Positions 57,080 to 64,000 of a stretch of 64,000 bases of DNA are shown here, in pieces. Every line of letters begins with the position of its first letter. The stretch's first letter is position 1. The notes beneath the pieces were generated by a model. That model made no database searches and was not told where the DNA came from. It saw nothing but the letters and a program-made list of their open reading frames with translations. The stretch lies in NCBI GenBank assembly GCA_035578905.1, contig JAQJVL010000326.1, positions 186,001 through 250,000 on the forward strand, given 5' to 3'. The DNA is from Stictocephala bisonia. Its lineage: Eukaryota > Arthropoda > Insecta > Hemiptera > Membracidae. Both the position numbers and the translations under genes were made by a program.

Positions 57080-57259
57080 CTTGAACACAACATTCCTTCA
57101 AGATAAGACTGCTGTTTATGTATCAAATCGGTTTATGCTAAATCTTCTTTCCATTAAGTAATTTCATATTAAAATATACCAATCATAAATATTTTATTCA
57201 TTAAAAATACCTTTTTAAATATCAGGTTAGGTTAAAGGGCACTAGGCAATGAATTAGTA

Positions 57260-57390
57260 TATTAGGGGAGATAGGACATCAGCAAACTTATCTAACAAGA
57301 CAAGTTCACCAACAACTTTCGGTGGAGAACACATAAAGAGAAATCGCATTGCGCTGCATTGTGTCCGTCGTATTTCTGAGTCTTAATTGT
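57260..57390 (+). repeat. half copy of the fold-back repeat at 61958
   Basis: GGGAGATAGGACATCAGCAA and ACTTATCTAACAAGACAAGT match the left arm of the palindrome at 61958-62196. The right arm is missing. Confidence 0.55.
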
Positions 57391-57401
57391 AATTGTTAGT
57401 A

Positions 57402-58105
57402 CAGTAGAACCTCGCTTAACCGACGTATACGGGCCATGATGACGTCGGATAAGTGAAAATGTTGGATTATAGGTAATTGTAATAAAAACGCTAATTTAAG
57501 TATAACTAAGTACTTTAATGCTTTTTACTAAGAATTAACACTTTAGTACTGTTTAAACAATCATTATTTTGGGTTATAGAACACAAAATAAAACTGATAA
57601 CAATAATAAATGCAACATAATACAATTTCATTACAGTATAGGCCATTAGTATAAGTTTCAAAATACAGAGTTATTTAACAATACCTAAAATGAAAGGTAA
57701 ATGAACAAAAGTACTTAACATAAAGTTAAACAATTATAAATGAACATTATACACAAGTCTAAAAATACACTTCTTATAAGTGGTATACACTTTATAAGAA
57801 TCACACGGTACAGCCTGCGCTAAAACTTAACATAAGGTCAGACAAACAAAATACTCATTCAAAAATACAATAGCTGACCAGTTACTTATTGCTGTATTGC
57901 ATTGTTATGTAATTCACGTTATACAGTACATGTACTACATAATCAAATTCTGTAACAAATTAACCGATTTTTGATGTATAAAAGTCAGTTCCGGACCCGA
58001 CTATCTCTGAAAATCAGGTATTTTTTACGGTGGCTATTTCGGGACGGGTATGTCGGTTGAAACGGAATGTTGAATAACAGCATGTTGGATAACGAGGCTC
58101 TACTG
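57402..58105. mobile_element. Tigger/pogo-type MITE
   Basis: Ends CAGTAGAACCTCGCTTAACC (left) and CAGTAGAGCCTCGTTATCC (right, complemented) flanked by TA (57400-57401, 58106-58107). GTCGGATAAGTG and GTTGGATAAC motifs repeat inside both ends. 704 bp with no transposase, as expected of a Tigger-derived MITE. Confidence 0.8.
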
Positions 58106-58784
58106 TACAACCCCTAATATTTGAAGCAATCTACAATTTGAAATTCACGTCCTCTTTCTGTGTGATTTTAATTATTTATTTGGTTGACACTCTTATTATT
58201 ATTGTCTTAGTTTTATTAAAATCAGTCATTTTAGCCCCGGACAGACGATCAACAATAATTTTCGCGTATCAATCAGTCAATCTGTCTACAAGAGAGAACT
58301 GGACGATACATTAAAAAAACTGTTGATGAATCTTAATTTATGTCTATATTAAATTGAACTCACATATGACACTCATTCGATACAAAATTCAGACGTGTAA
58401 AACCACATACGCATTTATACAGTAATCATTGATAAAATATCTTTAAATTATGAGTTTTTAAAAATATAATTTTCTTCAAATTAAAATTTGTTAAAAAATA
58501 CAACTTGTTATAAACTAACTACAAAGGTTAATTTTTCATAACAGGGCAAGTACAGGAGTATTGTTTAGGTTTTGTTTAAGACAGCAAAGCTGGGTTACCT
58601 TTTTAAATATTCCATTGGTAAGTCCTTTGAAAGTTAACATACACCTACCTGTAAAGGTAAAATTAAGCTCTTCGTTATAAGTGTTATACGTCACAGAGTT
58701 AATGGAAGATCCTTGTAGTATGGACTTAAAATATCTCCATGAATGTGTCCTTTTTTTGTTTATGTTACCTTTCAAAAGACTTAC
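58106..58784. other. intergenic, nothing recognised
   Basis: AT-rich. A short reverse open frame at 58536-58775 has no recognised homology. Confidence 0.4.
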
Positions 58785-58882
58785 TCATTATTCATTACTA
58801 AGAGCCAATCGTAGAGATATGTGGGGTGAATGAGTGTAGTCATTGTTACTAATTGAGTTCAACTCAGAAAGGACCTATCTAT
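58785..58882 (-). repeat. unclassified interspersed repeat, copy 5 (3' end only)
   Basis: On -, it runs GTCCTTTCTGAGTTGAACTC to the 3' block CATATCTCTACGATTGGCTC followed by TTAGTAATGAATAATGAGTA, matching the 3' end of copies 1 and 2. Confidence 0.6.
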
Positions 58883-58892
58883 AATATTTACA

Positions 58893-59340
58893 GTTGCTGA
58901 ACATAGCACAAAAAGTAATCATGGAATTTTATTTGACAAATCTAATTACTACCCGAGAATCGCAAGGGAAGCTATAGAAATATACAAAAGAAGAAATAAT
59001 TTTAATAAGGATGATAGTATTTTTCAAAAGACATGGGAACCCATTTTAAGTAAATTGAAATAAAATGGAAGAATCAGCCATATTGATTTTGTTCGGCCAA
59101 TGACCGTAGGTCACGTGAGTCGTGTCTCCGCACCCCCTCTCCAGCATATTTGCCAAACCAGTCCCCACACCACCACCTGTTATTAAAGCTGGAAGGTCAT
59201 TCGCTGAGAAGTCTCAGAGAAACCACTGAGGATGCCACATCACAGTATGGGCGAAACGTCTGGTTATCTTGGAAGTATTGTAGATAGGACCTTGACGCGG
59301 TTTGAAGATTCTAGTTATGATTATTTGATTTATTTTCAAC
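58893..59340 (+). pseudogene. Penelope-like element 3' end (GIY-YIG endonuclease C-terminus)
   Basis: The open part 58893-59063 reads VAEHSTKSNHGILFDKSNYY, PRIAREAIEIYKRRNNFNKD, SIFQKTWEPILSKLK and a stop. This matches the end of the GIY-YIG endonuclease of Penelope-like retroelements (AEH...FDK...REAIEI-K-NNFN). The following untranslated part contains GGGCGAAACGTCTGGTTATC and GACGCGGTTTGAAGA, typical of Penelope 3' ends. The copy is 5'-truncated, with reverse transcriptase and most of the nuclease absent. Confidence 0.65.
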
Positions 59341-59679
59341 GATGAGATCAAATTACACACAATATATTTTACAAAGATTAGTAAAATATTTTGTTATGAA
59401 CAAATAACAATGGCTGACTAATTATTGTGGGTTGAGCAGTGAGTGTGTCACCCTGATTATGATTGCTGCAATGTGCCAGAAATGTTATGTTTGCTCCCCA
59501 TTTTAAACTGGGGTGGACCTCATACAATCCTACCTGGATTATTTGTAAATGGTATTGTTTATGACAGGAAGCAGGCTTACCTTATTGAATATTCCTTTAG
59601 TAATGTTGGCACTAGTGACGCAGTGCTGTAATCCAGCTACTTGGGGACTAAGTGTTATGAAGATTGTTGGTGATAGGTT
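59341..59679. other. intergenic, nothing recognised
   Basis: A 62-codon open frame at 59443-59631 has no recognisable homology and is not annotated as a gene. Confidence 0.35.
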
Positions 59680-59820
59680 TTATGATCTGTCCTCTTAATA
59701 CCCACATGGCATGTAAGGAGAAGTAAGTATAAAGCTTGACAAATAGCTAAAAATCAAACTAATACTACGTGGTTCAGATTCCACTTGAAGCTGTAGGTCC
59801 CTTAGTTTGTTCTGGTTGTC
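59680..59820 (+). repeat. unclassified interspersed repeat, copy 6 (5' and core part)
   Basis: Contains CCTCTTAATACCCACATGGC, AGCTAAAAATCAAACTAATA and CTACGTGGTTCAGATTCCAC, then stops after GTAGGTCCCTTAG. An internal deletion removes the block between the 5' end and the core. Confidence 0.6.
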
Positions 59821-60024
59821 ACCAGAAAATGTAGATTCTAGACACTAAGCCTAAGATTAAATCAAATAATCATATAATTGTCACAAAGGGAGCCTATAGT
59901 TGTTTAGACAATATACCCAAGTAAACATATTATGTAATATCTTGAATAAGTTGCTATGGGCAATTACATTATGTTCACTATAAACATTGAGGCCAAAACA
60001 AACATTAGGTTTAATTTTAAAGGT

Positions 60025-60030
60025 TTTATT
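60025..60030 (-). terminator. polyadenylation signal of the convergent gene
   Basis: AATAAA on -, about 120 bases after the stop codon at 60152. It supports a 3' untranslated region ending near 60010. Confidence 0.45.
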
Positions 60031-60151
60031 TAATCGTAGTTATATATTTAGAACAATATTACAATACAAAATTCAATAACTTTTAAAATGTTCATGAAAC
60101 AGCAGATTAAAGTTAAAATCAGGCAAATAATTACTTTTAATTAAACAATTA

Positions 60152-60310
60152 TTACTCATATGATATTCGAAATGATCTTTCATTCTCTCTCCTGTGTATG
60201 TCATGAAGCTTTGCTACGTTTTCTAACTGATTTTGAATATTCAATGTCATCTGATCAATCCACTGAAGGGATCCCATTTGTGCATTTAAAATTCGCCCAA
60301 TCTGAACGAT
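60152..60310 (-). CDS. terminal exon of an unrecognised gene on the reverse strand
   Basis: The acceptor TTGCTTGTTACAG on - is followed by 52 codons and a stop: IVQIGRILNAQMGSLQWIDQ, MTLNIQNQLENVAKLHDIHR, RENERSFRISYE. The composition is normal, mixed and amphipathic with heptad-like spacing suggestive of a coiled coil, unlike the low-complexity chance frames nearby. An AATAAA follows in the right place. I do not recognise the protein. The gene would converge on the dehydrogenase gene, with upstream exons beyond 60.5 kb or outside the window. Confidence 0.5.
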   Translation of the reverse strand: MVQIGRILNAQMGSLQWIDQMTLNIQNQLENVAKLHDIHRRENERSFRISYE

Positions 60311-60456
60311 CTGTAACAAGCAATCAAGAAATGAATGTTTTATTAGTATTACATAAGAGATAGATATTTTTATAACAATCCCAAACATCACCAAAACAAT
60401 AATAATTACTAAGTGGTAGATGATGGTCTAGAAAATAAGGAAAGTAAAATACTCAC

Positions 60457-60479
60457 ATTATTGTATAACTCTTTGAATG
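60457..60479 (-). CDS. possible 23-bp exon of the reverse-strand gene
   Basis: Flanked on - by CTCTATAG and a GTGAGT donor. It encodes AFKELYNN, joining in frame to IVQIGRIL in the terminal exon. The reading before the acceptor is closed by stops, so the exon cannot extend upstream in that frame. A 23-bp exon is unusual; the donor is good, the acceptor weak. Confidence 0.3.
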
Positions 60480-60566
60480 CTATAGAGTACGGAATTTATT
60501 AATGTCCTATTTCGGTAAAACAAGATTATTTCCTCCTCAAGGCTTCAACGAATCTATAAACATCTT

Positions 60567-60665
60567 TGAGCGAGCTGGCCAAGTGATCTAAGACCTATCT
60601 GAATTATTAGAGATAGCACAATTTTCAATCCTGGCCTGAACTGGAAGTATATATATCATAATGCT
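60567..60665 (+). repeat. tRNA-derived SINE fragment
   Basis: GAGCGAGCTGGCCAAGTGAT-CTAAGACC resembles the 5' half of a tRNA-Leu/Ser with an A box. TTTTCAATCC about 50 bases later stands in for a degraded B box. It ends in a short ATATAT tail. On the reverse strand the same bases give a deceptive open frame. Confidence 0.5.
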
Positions 60666-60834
60666 TAGCTTGTACTGTACTGGTTCTCCCCATAATTATG
60701 TTTAAATAGCACAGATCAATAGTCTATGACGATAGGCAGAGAAAGAGTAAATGAATGATATGAAATCATCCTCTCCTTAGCAAAAAAAGTAATTTTGTAC
60801 TGGTGTTTACTAACTCTCTGATAACGTTTTTCTG

Positions 60835-60883
60835 TTAGGTTAGACCCCCTCCCCCCCCCCCCCGTTACAGGGTCTAACCTAAT
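60835..60883. repeat. hairpin with poly-C loop
   Basis: TTAGGTTAGACCC (60835-60847) and GGGTCTAACCTAA (60870-60882) are perfect inverted 13-bp arms around a loop with 14 consecutive C. The arm begins with TTAGGTTAG, nearly two units of the insect telomere repeat, but there is no array. Confidence 0.75.
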
Positions 60884-60899
60884 AGTCTTTCAGCAAACT

Positions 60900-61957
60900 A
60901 CGCCAAAAATTTTACCGGGTCTTTTGACTGGTGCATTTTTGGTTTCTCTACTTTCGGTTTGCCAAGTATCTTCCTGCGCTGTCAACTTGTTACGTTCGTG
61001 GTTGTTGGCTCAGGCCTTGGTCTGTTCCGTGGTTCCGGCTTTCAGTTTGACGGTTCGCCTGGGTTTTGTTTTTAGTTTCCGTCTACCTGTTAACATGGTT
61101 AGGAGCGGCTAGAAAGGCAATTAACGTGTTGTTCAATTTTGAAAACCTAATTACCCTTTTGGTGAAAATATTTTTGTTTAAATAATAATCAGGTTTATTT
61201 TCAGTATGTTGTTAGATTGTTTGTTGTTGTTAGATTGTTGTTAGATTGTTGTTAGATGTGTCTAGAGAAGGTCAACCTAGGTTCGAGCCCATGTGCTCAA
61301 TGTTATTTTTTATCATTCATTTCTTTATTATATTTATGTTTTATGTTCAATATTAGTTCTAATAGTTTGTATAGTGTCTATATCATTTTTATTGAGCATT
61401 TTGAGTTACCTTTTTACTATATTTCTGTTGTTTGACAGTAACTTATTCTACCTGTTTAATTTTGTTAGTTCCTGTATGCTTAACTTATAGTTTCTACCAC
61501 CGTTTCAGGTTCTCTTAAATTTTGTCTTTCTAGTAATTCTGTAGGTAGGCACATCTGTAACATCATTTATGGTATTTGTTGTTTGCCAAATTTGAGTTCG
61601 GTATATTATTGTGTATGATTTGTACTTCATTGTTTATTTTATGTTTCATAATGTATTTTCTTGTTTTTGAGTATAATTGATTAATATTGTGGCCTTCTAC
61701 CAAAATTGTTGAATTCATTGGTAATAAATAGTTATTTTGCTCAGCTGCCGAGTTGTGATTTAAACTAGGACTGTCGCTCGTGATCCTATCGCTTGTCTGG
61801 TTTTGAGCCATCCCCCAGAACTTTCAGTTTTGGTGGGGGATGGATCTCACAATGTCTAGACATATTGTATTTGCATTATTTTCTTTTTCAATTTCCTTAT
61901 TTTAGTCTACATCTACAATGTCAGATACTTTAATTAAAGTAACTTCATAAATTAGTG
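60900..61957. other. unresolved region, possible degenerate retroelement
   Basis: Unlike its surroundings, 60900-61110 is moderately GC-rich. GGTTCGAGCCC near 61280 matches a pol III B box. On the reverse strand 61811-61563 is open for 82 codons from a good ATG (MAQNQTSDRITSDSPSLNHN) but has no recognised domain. These may be parts of one element; nothing proves it. Confidence 0.25.
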
Positions 61958-62196
61958 TAATAGGAGAGACAGGGCATCAGCAAACTTATCTGAGAAGATA
62001 AGTCCACTAATACAGCGCAGAGAACACAAACACACAAGACAAAACACAAATTTCCAGTGCTGCACTTTTCTGAGTCTCTACTCAACTGAATTGCACTGGA
62101 TATTTGTGTCGTATCTTGTGTGTTTGTTTTCTTCTAGACAGGATTAATGGACTTGTCCTCTCAGGTACATTTGCTGATGCCCGATCTCTCGTATCA
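61958..62196. repeat. 240-bp near-perfect fold-back palindrome
   Basis: The left arm GAGAGACAGGGCATCAGCAA...AAGATAAGTCCA..., then AACACACAAGA and CAAATTTCCAGTGC, is mirrored by GCACTGGATATTTGTG, TCTTGTGTGTTTG, TGGACTTGTCC and TTTGCTGATGCCCGATCTCT. The arms meet in a short centre near 62060-62090. A half copy is at 57260. It is probably a fold-back MITE. Confidence 0.8.
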
Positions 62197-62392
62197 TACT
62201 ATTTATTGGCCTAGTTTCCTTTGACATAATCTAAAACTTGTATAGTAAAACCATAAAGCACATGTTCTAGTGTAACAGTCAAACCCATCACAATCATCAT
62301 CAATGTCGTACGGTAGAGAATTCTCAACCCCATCCTCTTTCAGCAACCTCCCATTATTATAAAATAGTGTATTCTAATATATATACTGCAGT
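62197..62392. other. intergenic, nothing recognised
   Basis: No feature supported. Confidence 0.35.
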
Positions 62393-62483
62393 TAATATTT
62401 ACATCATTGGCATTATTGGCGAGGCCAAAAACCAACTGGGGTTTCAATGGCCAAGGAGGTAAGGTAAGGTAATATTTACATCA
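62393..62483 (+). repeat. 63-bp retroposed fragment with 14-bp target duplication
   Basis: TAATATTTACATCA occurs at 62393-62406 and exactly again at 62470-62483. Between them is a 63-bp insert containing GGCGAGGCCAAAAACCAACT and TTTCAATGGCC. It ends in the tandem tail AGGTAAGGTAAGG. Exact long duplication plus a short tandem tail is the mark of a 5'-truncated LINE/SINE insertion. Confidence 0.8.
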
Positions 62484-62763
62484 GTAATTCCTTAAAAAAA
62501 TCAGTAAAATTCATTGCCATCATTAGTGTCTGAAACATCAAATGACATCAAGATATGGTCGAATATGGCTTTCGAATGAGTGATGAATAATAATCTTAGC
62601 ATTATCATGTGATGAAAAAAATATTAGAACGCTCAATTTGATACAACTCAATCAAGTACAACTTTTAAAAACTTGTTATATGGCAGATAGGATCTATCAC
62701 CTTACGGAATAAGAGGTGTGCTAGAAAAAACCGGACTGAGGCTGAAAATACATTTACTTACAA

Positions 62764-63150
62764 ATATTTACAATTTGATGTTATCTTCTTCAATGTACTC
62801 CCCTCCTCGTTCTCTACACCACTCCATGCAAGTTTTCCACTGGGTGTAGCACTGCTGAAGATCATTTTCTGTAAGCCCATTCATGACTTCCATCCCTTTT
62901 TCTTTTATTGCTTCACAAGTCTCAAATCTCGTTCCTTTCAATGCTTTCTTGACTTTAGGAAACAAAAAAAGTCACAGAGGCCAAATCAGGTGAGTATGGT
63001 GTATGGTCTAATATAGGAATGTTGTGGTTTGCCAAAAAAGTATTCACTAACAAAGCATTGTGAGCAGGAGCATTGTCCTGGTGGAGGATCCTTGACTTAT
63101 TTTTCCACAAATCATTCCGCTTTCTCCGTACTTGTTCATGTAGCGTAGTC
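62764..63150 (-). pseudogene. mariner transposase C-terminal half
   Basis: On - it reads LTTLHEQVRRKRNDLWKNKS, ILHQDNAPAHNALLVNTFLA, IPILDHTPYSPDLASVTFFV, a frameshift, then PKVKKALKGTRFETCEAIKE, GLTENDLQQCYTQWKTCMEW and CRERGGEYIEEDNIKL. The QDNAPAH aspartate is kept, but the last catalytic Asp (expected in the LAPxDFFLFP block) is missing. This mariner subfamily differs from those at 33.7 and 47.4 kb. Confidence 0.8.
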
Positions 63151-63170
63151 AGGACGCTAATGTAGTTGCT

Positions 63171-63228
63171 AATGTATCTAATGTTAGTTGACTGTTTGCC
63201 CCTCTATAGTCAACTAACATTAGATACA
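63171..63228. repeat. perfect 21-bp-arm hairpin at the start of array C
   Basis: TGTATCTAATGTTAGTTGAC-T (63173-63193) and its exact complement (63208-63228) enclose a 14-base loop. The right arm is followed by a direct repeat of ACTAACATTAGATACAATGT that leads into the minisatellite. Confidence 0.85.
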
Positions 63229-63244
63229 ATGTTACACTAACATT

Positions 63245-63500
63245 AGATACAATGTTACACTGTACGTGTATGTGAGGGCGGGTGGGTCAATACCCACCGT
63301 ACGTGTATGTATGTGAGGGCGGGTGGATCAATACCCACCGTACGTGTATGTTTGTGAGGGTGGGTGGGTCAATACCCACCGTACGTGTATGTATGTGAGG
63401 GCGAGTGGGTCAATACCCACCGTACGTGTATGTGAGGGCGGGTGGGTCAATACCCACCGTACGTGTATGTATGTGAGAGCGGGTGGGTCAATACCCCATA
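63245..63500. repeat. minisatellite array C, 37/41-bp units
   Basis: Six units of GTACGTGTATGTATGTGAGG then GCGGGTGGGTCAATACCCAC-C. Unit length alternates between 37 and 41 bp by one TATG. Each unit contains the hairpin GGTGGGT-CAAT-ACCCACC. It is the same family as the arrays near 5.2 and 25.1 kb, but with ACCCACC where array A has ACCACTG, which creates the hairpin. Open frames in it are not genes. Confidence 0.88.
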
Positions 63501-63689
63501 CCTTATATTTTATATGCACACAATATAAAATCTCACTTAAATCAATAATTATAATGTTGGCTGATGTTCAGTCAATGTGGGTATCATCATGGCTTTGATA
63601 CACAATCATCATGGCTTTGCTTTGAATTTTTTTTTTTTTTTTTTTTTTTTTCCGTGGAGAAGCAGGGGGTTTGAAATTAAAGCACTTGT
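63501..63689. other. spacer inside the mariner, with poly-T
   Basis: Contains a duplicated ATCATCATGGCTTTG (near 63583 and 63607) and a run of about 24 T at 63628-63651. Origin unclear. Confidence 0.45.
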
Positions 63690-63790
63690 TGTAACATTAA
63701 AAATGTTTCACTTGCAGATTTTCCAAGTTTGTAAAGAAATTTAATGTTTATTCGCTGTTCTTTCTGAACACTCAATATTTTTCCGACCCA
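63690..63790 (-). pseudogene. mariner transposase N-terminal fragment
   Basis: On - it reads EQRINIKFLYKLGKSASETF, LMLQQVL and a stop. This is the first helix-turn-helix of irritans-like or related mariner transposases (family form EQRxNIKFxxKLGKSAxETxxML). It belongs to the same element as 62764-63150, with the central region missing. Confidence 0.7.
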
Positions 63791-64000
63791 CAGAGAAAAG
63801 GTTATATGCTTATAACTGACGCGGAATGAGTGCAGGAGAGACGAAACTCAAGCAGCGAGGTGAAGAGGGAGTCTCGTAACCAGCCATAGGATATTAAGCC
63901 TTATTGCATTCGTTCTGTGGCTATGGCAATACTAATCCGATTTTTTCTAGCCAAACCTCGTATAGATATAATATGTCATCCAAGTGATGGCAGTAAAAAT

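Larger units (their letters stand above)
62712..63960 (-). mobile_element. mariner transposon with its middle replaced by hairpin and minisatellite
   Basis: Flanked by TA (62710-62711 and 63961-63962). The inverted ends AGAGGTGTGCTAGAAAAAAC (left) and CGAGGTTTGGCTAGAAAAAA (right, complemented) differ by a small indel and two bases. Both terminal parts of a mariner transposase remain on - (see 62764-63150 and 63690-63790). The catalytic centre between them is absent, and 63165-63500 is occupied by a perfect hairpin and minisatellite array C. Confidence 0.8.

Noticed and set aside
60530..60610. Reverse-strand coding-like stretch (VLDHLASSLKDVYRFVEALR)
   Set aside because: The same bases on + form a tRNA-like A box region of a SINE, and the reading is bounded by stops without good splice sites.
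61563..61811. 82-codon reverse ORF starting MAQNQTSDRITS
   Set aside because: No recognised domain and no supporting splice or polyA context; kept only as part of an unresolved region.

Overview
This is a eukaryotic, AT-rich, intron-bearing window whose gene and transposon content points to an arthropod, most likely an insect. A hemipteran-like genome is a guess from repeat richness and style, not something the sequence proves. It holds one spliced host gene read end to end, the 3' end of a second gene facing it, and a dense set of transposable elements, most of them in introns. No rRNA, CRISPR array, bacterial operon or viral gene was seen.

The host gene runs on + from 6763 to 57079. Nine exons join in a consistent reading frame into a 354-residue protein of the malate/L-lactate dehydrogenase type-2 family (Ldh_2; YjmC-like NAD(P)-dependent 2-hydroxyacid oxidoreductase). 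All eight introns are GT-AG. They range from about 1.1 to 20.4 kb, so 1065 coding bases are spread over 50 kb. A terminal exon at 60152-60310 (-), perhaps with a 23-bp exon at 60457-60479, marks a convergent and unrecognised second gene.

Layout. 1-6.7 kb: interspersed repeat copies, a dead PIF/Harbinger element and an inverted GC-rich minisatellite. 6.8-14.2 kb (intron 1): LINE debris and palindromes. 14.4-15.5 kb (intron 2): a piggyBac-type MITE. 15.6-22 kb (intron 3): a fold-back repeat, a LINE tail and a broken pogo-like transposase. 22-25.7 kb (intron 4): a Helitron-like element and a second minisatellite array. 25.8-46.2 kb (intron 5): tandem repeats, two more piggyBac-type MITEs, a SENP8/NEDP1-like protease pseudogene split by one of them, a LINE split by an apparently intact mariner, and an apparently intact hAT element with a three-exon transposase. 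46.4-50.8 kb (intron 6): a dead mariner, a Harbinger derivative with a MADF-type ORF, and a tRNA-type SINE. 52.4-57 kb (intron 8): a 4-kb hAT-ended element with another hAT-like element nested inside. 57-64 kb: a Tigger/pogo-type MITE, a Penelope-like GIY-YIG tail, SINEs, a 240-bp palindrome, and a third mariner whose middle is replaced by a hairpin plus the same minisatellite.

The strongest candidates for something new are the dispersed 36-41 bp minisatellite family, which sits next to palindromes at several loci and inside a dead mariner, and an unclassified interspersed repeat with six copies. The intact mariner and hAT elements are the best candidates for current activity.
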